Shown here: piece after piece, positions 21,193 through 33,734 of the stretch | How the letters are laid out: the number at the start of each line of letters is the position of its first letter | Position numbering within the stretch: the stretch's first letter is position 1 | DNA from: Drechslerella dactyloides | Taxonomy: Eukaryota; Ascomycota; Orbiliomycetes; Orbiliales; Orbiliaceae | Reading direction: 5' to 3' | Length of the DNA stretch: 64,000 nt | NCBI GenBank assembly: GCA_020064725.1 | Contig: JAGTWJ010000001.1 | Coordinates: 3,286,001 to 3,350,000, forward strand | Notes under the pieces: model-generated | Databases searched by the model: none | What the model saw: the letters and a program-made list of their open reading frames with translations, nothing else | What the model was told of the DNA's origin: nothing | Made by a program: the position numbers and the translations under genes

Positions 21193-22849
21193 ATGACGCA
21201 AGCGGAGTCTCTCGACGCCCCCGCGCCCGACGGCGGCCACGCGAGCCTGTCCAACGGCGCCACTCACCACACTAATGGCAACGGCGTCGCTCAGCACGCC
21301 AACGGTAACGGCGCCGGCTACTCCAACGGCCACGCGAACGGCAACGGCGCCAATGGCAGCACGACAGCCCACGAGCATGACGACGCCGTGGAACAAGACG
21401 ACGAGGAGCACGAGATGTTTCCCGAGGACATGTCGCTGCGCATCATGGGCATCGGCGTGCAGTACCCGCCGCACAGAATCCTCCCGCGCGACCTGCAGTC
21501 CATCGCCGAGAAATACTACCCGCAGACCGATAGGTACAATCACTTTCCCCTCCTCATAATCTCATAATCGAGAGGCTTCGCTGATACGAGAATGTGTACA
21601 GCATGAAGAAAGTGCTCTCGATCAACCGCTACACGGGCATCGACGCCCGCTGCTCCATCGGCGAGACCAACCACCCGCTCGCCAACCAACCCACCGCGCC
21701 AACCATAACCCAGCTCCACGAAACCTTCATCGAGCACGGGGTTCCGCTCGCCACGTCCGCCTGCCGCACCGCGTTACAAGACGCAGGATACCCCGCGTCC
21801 GCGATCACCCACTCCGTCTTCACAACCTGCACGGATTCCGCAAATCCCGGCTACGACACCCTCGTCCTGCAGAACCTCCACGCGCGGACGTCCGTCGAGA
21901 AGGTCCTCCTGCACGGCGTCGGCTGCGCGGGCGGACTGACGGCGCTGCGGACAGCGTGCAACATTGCCCTCGGCGCCAAGGCGCGTGGCCGCCGTGCGAG
22001 AGTCCTCGTTTGCGCGACGGAACTTTGCACCGTCCTCTGCCGCAGCGAGCTGGACAGCATCGCCGCGGAAGACAGCGTGCGGATTGGCATCACGCTGTTC
22101 AGCGACTGTAGTAGCGCCGTCGTGGTAAGCAATGGCGTTGGCGAAGAATGGGGTGCGCGCGGGGTGTACGATGTGCTAGGGTGGAAGCACGATCTCGTCC
22201 GCGACACCGAGAAAGAACTCGGCTTCGACGTCGACCCGTCAGGTAGCCCTACCCCATATACCCTCCGCCCCACTATCATACGTAACCGAGCTAATTTATT
22301 ATGGTACGTATAGGATGGAAGGTGATATTAACACCAAAGGTACCGCAAATAACGTCGACGGCAACACCGCCGCTATACAAGTCCCTCCTCTCATCGATCC
22401 CCACCTCCGTCCTCTCAACACTCACACCCGCACCGACGGCCATCGCACCCCGCGATCTGGACTGGGCGCTACACCCGGGCGGCTCGCTGATCTTGACCGC
22501 GCTCGAACGGAAAATGGGACTGAGTCCGTCACAGCTCCGCGCTTCCTACGAGATATATACTTCCTTCGGCAACTCCAGCTCCGCGACGGCGTTCAGCGTT
22601 ATGGACCGGCTGCGTAGCGATTCGGAGGTCGGCGTGGCGGGCGAAGGGCCGCTGTACGGGCCCGGTATTGGGGTGCGCGGGGGCCGGAAGGGGGTTTTGG
22701 CGTGTGCTTTTGGGCCGGGCGTTAGTCTTGAGATGCTCCTGCTGCGGAGGGTTGGCGATCCTTCTATGAATGGTACGAATGCGGATGGGGTGGAGGAGCT
22801 GGCGGGGGGTGTGCAGCGGGTGAGGGTTGGCGGCGAGGAGCTCGATTGA
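21193..22849 (+). CDS. Type III polyketide synthase, chalcone synthase-like (505 aa)
   Basis: Condenses an acyl-CoA starter with malonyl-CoA units into pyrones, resorcinols or resorcylic acids. Three exons: 21193-21533, 21602-22242, 22314-22849; all phases agree. The catalytic triad is complete: Cys222 in GVGCAGGLTALR, His381 in WALHPGGSLILTALE, Asn414 in SFGNSSSATAFSVMDR. The His-Asn spacing of 33 equals that of plant chalcone synthase (303/336). The N-terminus has about 80 extra residues of Asn/Gly/His-rich, then acidic, low complexity (repeated NGNG units). That explains a length about 100 over the family norm. The family core starts at DMSLRIMGIGVQYPPHRILP. No oxidase, P450, methyltransferase or transporter lies next to it, so it may act alone or with unlinked enzymes. 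The product cannot be predicted from sequence. Confidence 0.93.
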
Positions 22850-23296
22850 TGCGGATACGTACTAGGTGTGCGGTACGCTGGTGGGCTTTTTGTATACGGC
22901 GTGTTTGAGGATAGAGCTCGCTGTCGGCTTGGTTTTTGTCTGTTTGTTGAGTTTAGTATGGATTGTACTTTTGCTTTGTCTGTCTGTGCTATCGTAGATC
23001 CGGCGGGTGGTCTAGAGGCGGATCCTGTAATCTATACGGATGCAAGTTGGCACTACATTTTATCAGGTCTTTCGGCCTCGTGTGGTTGACACGGGGTTGT
23101 GGTTCTCTGTGGTATTTACGCGTTTGGTAATTTCCCACCACGACTTCACGTTTCACCACCGTCGTTCATCCGACTCCATTATAAAGGAACGTTCTTCTGT
23201 ATAGCTCGTACTCTTAAGACTACTCTAAATCTACAATCCGCCGCACATACACCCAAATCTCCAAAGTTGCCCCCAACTCCAACGACCGGCGACATC
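22850..23296. other. Short intergenic region between convergent genes
   Basis: 447 bp between the stop codons of the type III PKS and the GH55 gene; it should hold both 3' UTRs. No feature recognised. Confidence 0.5.
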
Positions 23297-26200
23297 TCAC
23301 TGACTAGTAATCCACTGGCACTGCATTATCTGATTGTACTGGATCCCATTACACGTATACCGCGGCAAAACCTTCACACAATCCCCGACCCCGTGAAACG
23401 GACAGTATATACCGCCGACTTTATCCATCTCCTTCGCCTTATTCCAATCGTCCACCGTTTGTCCGTACTTGCAGCTATCCCCGAACAGCTGTATTCCCTC
23501 GAGTACGGTCGGCGGACTGGGCGACGGTATCTGCGCGTATCCGCGTTCGCCACCGTCGCAGGGATAATTCGCGGTGCCGGCGCGGGGATTGCCGACGTAC
23601 AGTAGTAGATATGTTGGCGCGCCTATGCCCGGCGATTCTATGAAGAAGTCGGCGAGGCGGGTAACTTGTGCTGGGGGTGGTGTCGGCGTTGCTGTAGGGT
23701 TTGGTCCAGGACCCATGGAGGTGTAGAGGTCTGGGTAGAGGGAGGAGAGGTAGGACCATTCGGAGGAGGCGATGGCGTCGTAGTCTTCCGAGCCGATGTT
23801 GAACTCGTCGATTATTACGTCGACGATTTCGAAGGGGGCTGGTGTGACGGTTGTGCCTGTTGATGTGCCCGTGGGCGCGCAGTCTAGTACTGTTGAGCAT
23901 TTTGTCGAGCAGGATGTTATATCTGCGCGGGCGGCGGTTGGGTCCGCGGTGCAGGTTGACCGGCAGGATTTAACGGATTGCGTCTCGCAGTTGCCGTTGC
24001 CGGGGCCGCCTGGTGAGGAGCCGCCGCCGCCGCCGGGACCTGGTCCGATACCCGGTGGACACCAGAGACAGCTGTTGCCGCCGCCGCCGCCGCTTCCACC
24101 GCCGCCGATGCCACCGGGGCAGAGGAGGCAGCCGCCGGGCGGGCAGAGAGGGCAGGGCGGGCAGAACATGCAGCAGAATACACGGCATTGCGACCCGCAG
24201 CCGGAATTGCACGGCGGACCCGGTGGACCGGTCGTGAAGACTATCGGCGTGGTTTGTATCGCCGGGTCCGTTTTCGTCGGCGTCGTGGTCGGCTGCGGGC
24301 GCGGGTAGAGGGTGTACGTGAATGTGTACGGCGTCGGTAGGATGATGATCGGTACGAGGTCCGACGAGGAGGAGGACGAGTCTGGCGGCGGCGGGCGCGT
24401 CGGCGTCCACAGGTTTGATAGGTCCGTTGGCGGTGTTATCACGCGTTCGGAGACGATGGGGGTCGGTTGGACGCTGCTTGTCAGCGTTATGAGCGTGGAG
24501 TCCGTTTGGCCGGATTTGATAGTGACGCCCCACACTGATATCTCCGTCACCGTCACTACATTCACACACGCACGTTAGCATCTTACACAGGCTGGTGCAC
24601 GTATGGGGAGAGGGTGATGCTTACTGGGAGCAGGGGTGATGACGGTCTTGGACGTGACGACGTATGCTCCCGTGGTGGTGGTAACCGTACCGGGCAGCGT
24701 AGTCGTAATCACAGTCCCCGAAATCCGCGTCGTGATGACGATGCCATTACTCGTCGTCGTCGTCAGCGTGCCGCCCACCGTCGTCCGCGTGACGATGGAC
24801 TTGAGCGACGTCGTCATGACGGTGCCGTAGGTATCCGAGAAGGTCGTCGTCCAGGGCTTGAAGGTTATCGTGCTCGCCTTGGATAGCTGCTTCGGCGGCA
24901 TGATGAGCGTGCAGGGCGGGTAGCAGAAGACGGTCGGGTGCGGGTCCGCGTAGATTGCCGAGTCGATGTAGACTACGCCTGACCCGTCCGAGCCGTCGTC
25001 TGCGCCACCGATGTTGCGGCCTGTTAATCCTAGCGGTGTCCAGACGCTGATTTCGGTCGTGTATCCGCTGTGACTTGTTAGTTATATTCGGGGTGATATA
25101 TCAAGTTCGCGATACGTACTTTTTCTCCGTGCTGTTTACGAGAATTGCTGGTATTCCTCTAATCATATACCGGCGTTAGCATACCTCTTCTATGAATCGA
25201 AGTTTATGAGATATGGGGATACTCACCCCAGCGGGCTGACGACCTCGATCGCACCCTTCGTGAACAAGTTGAACACCCAGATCCCCTCGCTGTACGACGT
25301 CTGCACCAGCCGCCGCTGACACCGCTCCCACTGGTTGCACTCCAGCTTGTAATTCTCGAAAAAGCTATAGAAACCCGCACTGTATATAAACACATCCGTC
25401 GACTCCAGTATGCGTAACGCCCAGGCCTCATCGCACCTGGTGCCGGCAGCACACTGCTTGAAGCTCGGCTCGCCGCTAAAGTACGGCAATACCACCGCGC
25501 CCGGTGGCGAAGCGCCAGGTGCAGGCATAGCCGGATTCACGACGATAGGCCCCGGCGCGCCCGGACTGGGCTGGTAATACGGCGTCTCGGTCTGCATGTG
25601 GCCTAGGAAGACGTCCTTCGCGCCGTGCAGCTGGTACTGGTAGAGCACGTTGTGTTCGGAGCCGGTGCCGTAGAGCCATGTTGGGCCCTGGGATTCGATT
25701 AGGATGCCGCGGGCGCTGAAGACGGAGATTTGGTATTTGCCCGTGTCTGTTTCGTGCGGCTTTGTCGCCTTGTCGAGGTCGTGGTCTGCCACCTGTGATA
25801 TTTTACATTCGTGTGTTAGTTTGTTGGATATTTGTAGTTGGTGTAACGTGAGGTGAATGTATGTATGTGTATACGTACCCAGGCCCAGACGTTCTCAAAG
25901 TAGCCGGACGACTTTGTGGTAATGTGCAGCAGCATCGATGCCGCTTTGCAGCTTTTGCTGACCGTTCCCTTGGGGCATTGCTCTAGCTGTAGATTGGACC
26001 CCTTGGCGCCGCCGACCCGGAAATGGCAGTCCCACATCGCCGCTATCCGCATATGCAGTCAGCAAGTATATACTATGAATTGCGCACGTAGGTAAAGTCT
26101 ATACGGCGGCAGGCTTACCGGATCCTTGGGTGGTCTCGTGGACATTCCATTCCACCAGAATCGCACCGGCAGTCGCGCCCTTGACCGTGAACAGGAAATC

Positions 26201-28644
26201 GGACATCTCAACCACACCCTTATCACCCGCATTGCCAACCCTACTCAAACAGCCAGTTAGCTCCACTCAAGTCTCTATTATATAACGAGGTTGATATATT
26301 GGAAAGACCTACTGCACCATGACTTTCGGACTATTCGCATCCTGGAAATAGCTCCCCGTCCCCATAATCTGCGACCACCCCTCCCCCACCATCCGCGTCC
26401 CAACGGGCACGAAAACGGTACCGGAAACCTGGTATACACCAGCGGGGAAGAACACAGGCGACTTAGCACCCATTAACAGACTGTTAATCGCAGACGTCTG
26501 GTCGCCCGTTCCGTCGTTCTTGACGCCGTGGTCTGTCGCGATTATAAAGCTGCCGGCGCCCATCGATTGGTACTGCAGTTTGGAGCGAGTGAACCATTTG
26601 CCGGAATTGAAGTCCAGCAGCGATTGGGACTTTTTCGGAGCGGGATTTAGGAGGCCCGTTTTGTCGTAACCATCTTCGCCTGCTCTTGTGTACCTGCGCC
26701 CCGTTGCCCACGAGCTGATTATCACGGACCCGCCAGCCGCATCCCCTGTACACGAGACGTATATCAGTGATACCCATTGGTATGGCCCGGCGTGCAGCTA
26801 CATCACAAGTGTAAGACATACCAGTCAAAAGAGGCTTTCCGTCGATTCCGGTCACGACGTTCTTGCCTCCCCCTTCCATAATGAGGTTGTCGATGACGAT
26901 ACTCGGGCCCAGAGGCCCCTCCGTCCTCGTCAAAATAGGCATCGGTGTATTAATGAAATGAGAGTCTTCCCAAGCTCCAATCAGCATACGTCGACTCTTC
27001 AACGCATCGGCGAAACTTACCAATGATGGAGAGCGAACCGGTTCCCTGGCCGTCGATTCCGCCACCGATAGAGCAGTTCAAGCCTATCTGGCAATTGCTA
27101 ACCTTGATATCCTGCCAATTGAACCCCCAGTCCCAGATCATCGATATCGCCGTCAGACATTTATTGAACTCGAGACCCCGCGCGGTGAATTGTTGGGATC
27201 CGGCGCGGAATCCGATGCTGCCACCGTTGAATTTCAGGTCGCTTAGGAAGCCGCCGGATCCGTTCTCCATGAAGATGCCGACGGCCTTTGTTGAGGATGC
27301 GCCGCCGTTTGAAACTGGCATGTTGAAGTCGATATTCTGCAGTGAAGTCGCCTGTGCAACTTGCCTGGAAGACTCCGGTCAGCATGGATGTTTCCCTTAG
27401 TTCCGACGGGAACTACGTAAATGAAAGAGAGGGATAATTACCAGTGGATACCTGACCACCAAGTCAGCACGTTAGCCCAGGAAGATAATCTATAGATCTA
27501 TCGCGTCTCAGAGGTATTACTACGAACCGGTAGCGACATATTCTTGTCCGCCATTCTTATTCGACGGCTGCATCTGCGTGAGGTCCAGCACAAAGTTCCG
27601 AATCTGCCGGTAAAATTGATTCTGGTTGATGTACCACTCATCCCCATTGCCGCCGGGCACGTAGACGTCAGAGTCGATTAACGCAATTCCCGAGAAATTC
27701 GCAGAGCCGCGTATGATGGGGCGGTCGACGGCATCTCCGACAAACTGAGAATAATAGTACCTACCATAGACGTTAGCATATGCCCAAAGTCAATAACAGC
27801 GTGCTAGGACCCAGTCGTTGAACGATGCTTGATTTCAAGTGAATGTCCACTCACTGAATGATGGGAGAACTGATCACGTAGGTCCCCGGCGGGAAATAGA
27901 TCAGTGCGCCGAGTACGCTTGAGGACCCGCAGTTGATCCCACAGCGACTACCATCCGACACCGCCCGATTGATGGCCACCGTATCGTCAGAGCTGCCGTC
28001 GCCTTTCGCTCCGTAATCCCGGACGTTACGATAAAACTTATATCCACCGGGGGCAAATGGCATCTGTAGTAAAATTAGCTTTCGTATGGTTCCGGCCATA
28101 AACACTCTCAAGAATAGAACATACAACTCCATGAGCAACGTTAGCTAGCCAGTAGGAGGTAGCTCTCGAATCAAGGCTTCTGCCATGAAATTCATGCTCC
28201 TCTCTGGAACTCCAATCGGGTTCGAACTCATCATTGTCCGACTTCGAGACAACCTCGTCGACTTCAACTTCCGAGACTTTGGCACTCTTTGCTCTTTTTT
28301 CAGAAGCCAAGCTCTCGATAAGACTCCGCTTCACATTTGCGCTGAATTTCCGTATATATGTGAGGTTTTGCCACGAGATCGCTGGGCCGTTCATCAATCC
28401 TTTGTCAGGTGCTGCGTGGTGCGTATTTCGTTCATTGTCTACCATATAAGATGGAGCCGGCTACAGATTTGCGCATGACAATACCGTCAGAATCCAACAA
28501 AATGATACGAAGATATAGACACTTGCGCAGTGATAGCCTTCATACCTGAGGAGGGCTGATTGGAAAAGATAATTCTATGTCATCATCTTGCGAGATGGCT
28601 GACACGGCCTTGCAAGCTACGTACAGTAGCACAAGCGGTCGCAT
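23297..28644 (-). CDS. Secreted GH55 beta-1,3-glucanase with long Thr-, Cys- and Gly-rich tail (1466 aa, 14 exons)
   Basis: Degrades beta-1,3-glucan outside the cell. Exons: 28644-28546, 28460-28125, 28063-27855, 27760-27528, 27451-27442 (10 nt), 27364-27021, 26965-26822, 26745-26313, 26240-26119, 26042-25879, 25792-25227, 25158-25120, 25067-24625, 24555-23297. Every phase matches. A signal peptide (MRPLVLLYVACKAVSA) is followed by two pectate-lyase-type beta-helix modules typical of GH55. The first starts at about 156 (YRNVRDYGAKGDGSSDDT), the second at about 525 (IIATDHGVKNDGTGDQTSAI). Residues about 900-1045 change to a Thr-rich linker. Residues about 1158-1273 are dense in Cys, Pro and Gly (poly-Gly runs). 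Residues about 1288-1466 form a further Cys-containing domain I do not recognise. The tail is probably glycosylated and surface- or wall-associated; that is inference. Confidence 0.9.
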
Positions 28645-29782
28645 TGTGGAAGGGCGAAGCTGTATTATTCGCCCGATGCAGCACCTCAATTGACCAAAAT
28701 AAAAGTCGATCGTTGACGCCCTCCAAATTGTCTGTAAAATAGTGTTCGTGGCGAGAGAAAGCCATGATTTCAATTTGGAGTGCTCAAAATCGGGAGATTC
28801 CCGTCTTTAAGGCGGGAAGCGGCGTGCATAATATTCATAAAGGATTACCACGGCTCCCTAATCCAAATGTAACAGAGTTAGTTATCTTGAAACCAGGCCA
28901 TGCGGTCCGTATGCATACTCGATCTCTGATATCTGACTAAGGGTTTCGCTTCTTCAAGCAAATAATTTAATGCACCAATCTAGGGTTTCCCTTTTTTTGA
29001 ATACGACGTCTGGAGACAACTTTTTCGATCCAGCCGACTACTTAGTTCAGGATATATCGATATCGATAGCCAATCGTGAGAGCACATGCGCAATGTTATA
29101 GTACGGCCGAATCGAGACTTGCAATACGCAACCACTAGCTCTGAAATCCTCCAGAGACTATTGTTTCGCTTAAGCTTACCCATCATTATAAAGAGATATG
29201 AAATTCATGCGATTAATTCGGCCACGAAAACGCTAGCCGAGGTCAATGACCAGCTAAACATCAACCCGCACGCAAGTTTATAATAATGAGATGGTTTCTC
29301 GGTCTCGAATACACACTTTTTGAGTGACCGAATAGAAATATCAATTGCGGAAATTCTTCGCCGGTTAAAGTGCGGCAGTTTGGCTCGCGAGACAAGGAAA
29401 TTATTCCGAAAGCTGACTAGAAGTAAAGACCCGGATCCCATGAGCGTCTTGTCCCGAATATTAATCGATATCCGCGATTCGTTTGAAGATGCAGAGCAGG
29501 CCTAGGTGCGAAGAAATGAAACAAATTGAAATGACAATCCCACCAATGTATATATATCTTTCAATGAAGCAGCAGCTATCAGACCCCGCATAGCATCTGA
29601 TATAGAAGTCAGATCCATACGACGCACACTTGCAACCAATCAACAAGCTGTACAACCGAAGGAAAACAATCAAGACATAGCCCTAGTTTTTAGACAAGAA
29701 TGCTAAAAAGGAAATTAACGAAAAAGTATATAGCACGTCGCTCAAAAATATACTGTCTGCGTATATGCCACAATTCCAAGTA
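28645..29782. other. Intergenic, GH55 promoter and 3' flank of the regulator
   Basis: 1.1 kb with AT-rich patches and short non-coding frames. No TATA box close to the GH55 start stands out, and no gene is supported. Confidence 0.5.
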
Positions 29783-32259
29783 CTACCGTTGCGCCAAAAA
29801 CTCCTTCAAATGCGATCCGCTCTCATCGATATCGCACCGAGACCCAAGTAGTACTCGCCGTCCCTCCCGGATATCTTTGTCAAATGCTAGATATAGCGCT
29901 TTAACGAGCACCCAGTACCGGTCGCTCGTGCGCTCCAACCCCAATGCCTTGAAATCGGCATCCGAGAAGCGTGCCCGCGTCGCCTTCCACGCTTTGATCC
30001 ACCAGTCGATGCTCTGCTTCATGGCTGTGAGAGAAGATTGGGCGGGTGTGATTTGCGAGGAGAGATCTTGAGCCAGGACTAGATAGAGCTCTATATTGAA
30101 GAATCGATTTTCATTAACCTCAATTTCAAATGAAGCTCAGTAGGGAGTTGGTGCTTAAAGTTCAATAACATACCATGAACGAGGATGAAGAGATCAAAGG
30201 TGGTTAACTCTGGCATAGCTGGCAGCGGTGATGTAAAGCTCATTCGCAGCGTGCGCATGACCTTGATACCACGCACCGGCGGCACCGGCAGCGCCATCAT
30301 CGCCTCGAACGAGGCAGCGTTGAACGATGCAGGTACACATGGGAAATCCAGCTCTTCAATTTCCGTCAGCGAGATGCGCGGCGAGGTATTGTTGAAAATG
30401 ATGAAAGCGCGGTCGATGGTAAGCATGATGTTTTGTAGGCGGATCGCGCTTTCGACGCGAACCCAACGTTCCCATTCTTTATGATTAGTTGGGTGCACTT
30501 TGTGGTGGGCTGATGGTAGCCTCAGTTGTCTTGCAAGCTATATCCCATCATACTGTCAGTAAGAGAGGATAATATCATGTGTTTAGATAGGCATGTTGGT
30601 GCACCTCTACTACACGGGAAAGTCGCTGCTGCCGTGTACGTCGCTTGGCTACCCGGTCACCGGCCCACGCTTGTACTACGATCACAAGATACGCTGCCTG
30701 CAGCTTCTGGAAGTCCTCCCAGTCAACATCCTCGTAAGTCTTTTTCGAAGACTCGGTAGGCGAAGAGCCGGGGTATGGCTGGTATGCCTCGTATTCGTCC
30801 CGGATATAATCCCGGCTATAGATATAGGATTCCGCAATGTCAAGCAGATCCCGTGTTCGACGGAGTTCGGTTTGATCTTTCACGTACAGCCCGCCAATGA
30901 GGCTCATCGCGAGTATCAGCATAGTCGGGCATGTCATCGGCGAATATGTCGGGTGGTGGATCATGGTGCCATGGCGGTGCCAGTTCCGGAAGTATGAGTT
31001 TGTGAAACGCTGAAGCACGTCGCCAGTGATCAGTTCGAGGGCGTCCCAGGCGGCAAAATACTCTCTTGTCCCTTCCATAAGCTGGAACGAGACCACGACC
31101 TTTTCGAGTTCCGGTTTAAGAAATCGCGCATGTTGCTCGTAGCGGTCTAAATCTGTCTCAGCAGAAGGCGACGCATGCTCGGAAGGGAATGGCGAAGTCC
31201 AGACCAGGTTTGGTTCCATACCAACGCTCATCATAAATCCCATCTCATCAAAGAGTGTGTTAATGTCCATATCTGGCAGAAAGCCCATGTCATAGTTGAT
31301 CGTGAAGTCCATGAGTTGGTCAAATGCCGATGGATTATGCGGTGGCAATGGGATCTGCATTTGCATTGGCATGCCCGCTGCCGCTGCTGCTGCTGCTTCC
31401 GCTAAAATGGCTGCGTCCTCGTCGGCGCCAGGATCGAACACGCTGACGAAGGCAACATTGCCGTGCGACCGCCCATTGAGCAGGTACTCTATCGATCCCC
31501 GAAGGTCCGGTGGGTCTGAGCCCGTGCCGTCGTCTTCATCGTCACTCCCACTTGCTTCTGCATCGTCCTCTTCTTCAGGTATAGAGCTGTCGACGGACCC
31601 CCGCGCCGGCGTATTGGAGCTGACGGAACCGGAGACAGAGCCGGACCATAGCTGTGAGGTATCAGCCGGCGGTGAGGTCTTCTCGCATACAACACCTGCA
31701 TTGATGCATCTAGTGCAAGGGATCTGGCCTGTGCAGGAGATCTTGCGCTGGGAGCATCTGTCACAGGCGCGTCGCTTTCGACCGACGACGGCGACAGGAA
31801 TGGGACGGTCTCCACGGAACTCGCATCGAATGTGGTGTTCTTTGAGGAGATCACTGGAGCCTCCGTTGTCAGCAGCGATCCTGAATATGAGTTTTCTCGC
31901 CTTGATATTTATCATCATCCTCGCCGTCTATATAGAATTTCTAACTTGGGGATTCAACTGACCTCCTCCTAAATTCCTTCCCGCAGAAGTGACAGTTAAG
32001 CGGACTGCCCACCGAGTCTGCGCATTGTCATGCCACAATCAGCATAAGGCCGCATGGAAGCTGCAGACAGCTCGAGATAAGAGTCAGATGGAGACCTACG
32101 GTGCGTCCGGATGTGCCGCTCGAGATGAGCCTTGCGCGTGAAGTACTTAGGCGCGGGACACAGTGAGCACAGGAAGGGCGTGGGTTGTGGGTTGTGATGC
32201 TGCTGTGACGGCTGCGGTGTCGGGTGGAGAAGCGGCGTGGTGTTGGTGACGTTGTTCAT
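29783..32259 (-). CDS. C2H2 plus Zn2Cys6 dual zinc-finger transcription factor (720 aa)
   Basis: A nuclear regulator. Five exons: 32259-32100, 32017-31963, 31880-30605, 30537-30174, 30090-29783. An N-terminal C2H2 finger (C31, C34, H49, H53; a PAPKY loop makes it two residues long) precedes a second finger-like segment. That segment begins CHFCGKEF and ends SSDLLKEHHIRC, and is split by an intron. A full Zn2Cys6 cluster follows at C111-D-R-C...C137 (RACDRCSQRKISC, then PCTRC). The middle region is acidic (EEEDDAEASGSDDEDD). The fungal_trans-like part includes YFAAWDALELITGDVLQRFT, EWERWVRVESAIR and IDRAFIIFNNTSPRISLTE, and ends at a SIDWWIKAWKATRARF segment. The exact splice around finger two is the least certain. 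It is the first gene of the putative phenolic-oxidation block and a candidate pathway regulator by position only. Confidence 0.88.
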
Positions 32260-33734
32260 CTGCTCCGGGCGTCTGCGTCGTCGACTTCGGCTGCGGGTCT
32301 TCTTCTCTTCTTCTTCTTCTGCTTCCTCAATGTATCGACAGCCGGACCGCCGGTGTTACATATTTCGAGTTCCAGCGCAATAGAGAAAACAACTATCAGC
32401 TAAGCATCGACGCCTGCCTCTTGGCTCCAGTTTAAATAATATCGATGTCGTCAGGAGGTTAGCCCAGGGACTGGACAAGTAAGTGGTATTGGCATGGACT
32501 TTGTCTCATCAGACGCGGGCTAATCGGCAGTAAGGCAGTCAGGCAGTCAAGCAATTAAGCAGTAAGCAAGTTGCTCGATCCTCCGTCGTCTTTGTCAGCT
32601 TGGTGGCTATAGGAGCTACAGCGTATCGTGGGATGAATACGAGCTCGGAGCCCGAAGAGCAGGTCAGACGAGAGGCGGAACATTGTTAAATGCTTCGACC
32701 CTCGCACGGCGAGCATCAACCTCTCTCGGGCATCCACGAGCGAATAATCAGGGCACATTGCTACTGTCTTTGCTCACACCTTTCCTTTCGGAACGAGGAA
32801 TGCTAGCCAGGTTGGAGCTTAGCGTCGCTTGCAAGATTCATCCCGGTCAACCTGTCCGGTCGGTTTTGCAGTTGCGGCTGTCGACTTGTACCGAGCTAGT
32901 GCGTGTGCGCCCGCCCCGGCTCGATTTTACAAGACTCCCTGCGCGCTTCTCCACAACCGGAAGGGAGGGATCTCATTATGCAGGCTCCGGCACTCTGGCC
33001 CAAGGCCAAGGAGCTAGTTGAGCTAGTCAACCTACCCAGACTCAATCGGGCTAGCCATTTGGCTAGCGCTACTCTAAAGAACTGTGTGCTTTGGAGATGT
33101 AAGTGAGGATGAGGCGTGGTGCGGTCTGTTTCGAAAGTCTATTTACCTAGCTTTGTCCTTAAGCTGACGGCACAAATCGTGGACTTTCCGCTGAACAAGG
33201 ACAGGCGCAAGCAATTGGTGATCGGAAAGATGCTACTAAGTCGATGCGTAATATACAATGCACGGACCGCGCAGTTACCCCGAGATGGACTTAAAAGTAC
33301 TCCGATATGATGACATTAATATATCCCAGATAACGCATGGGCTTACTGAAATGGTAACTTAGTCTGACGAGGTCGAGGAGGCATTACAATCTAACCTCAG
33401 GCAGCACTCACATTCGAATATTTCAAGTCAGTCTTCGGGCAGCAGCATGGCCCATGAATTAATTGGGCCGGCAGCCGCGGCTTAGTTCCACTGCTCAAGT
33501 GGTACAAGATATATCGGTTCGACAATGGGCAAATATTGGATCTCCCGCTAATGCAAGAGTACCCTCAGCGTTTAAGGTTCCCGTTGGCAGCCGGGTCACT
33601 GGAACCAGTCTCCGGAGCCATGAATTCCTGGCTCCAAGAGTTCACACAGCCATGCACGCGAGCAATTAGGCAATCACACGTGCATCACAGCTGGTCTGCA
33701 TTTTGCATCATGCATTTTGCGTCTTCAAATTATA
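32260..33734. other. Intergenic, no gene supported
   Basis: 1.5 kb. Holds a CTT-rich pyrimidine stretch at about 32297-32325, upstream of the regulator's ATG, and a degenerate tandem repeat at 32528-32572. The remainder has no supported frame. Confidence 0.5.
32528..32572. repeat. Degenerate GGCAGTAA/GCAGTCA tandem repeat
   Basis: About five imperfect 8-9-bp units (GGCAGTAA, GGCAGTCA, GGCAGTCAA, GCAATTAA, GCAGTAA). They lie about 270-310 bp upstream of the dual zinc-finger gene. They could be binding-site arrays or replication slippage. Confidence 0.5.

Noticed and set aside
23796..24308. Plus-strand Pro-rich frame in the GH55 region
   Set aside because: Antisense of the poly-Gly/Cys coding block of the GH55 tail.
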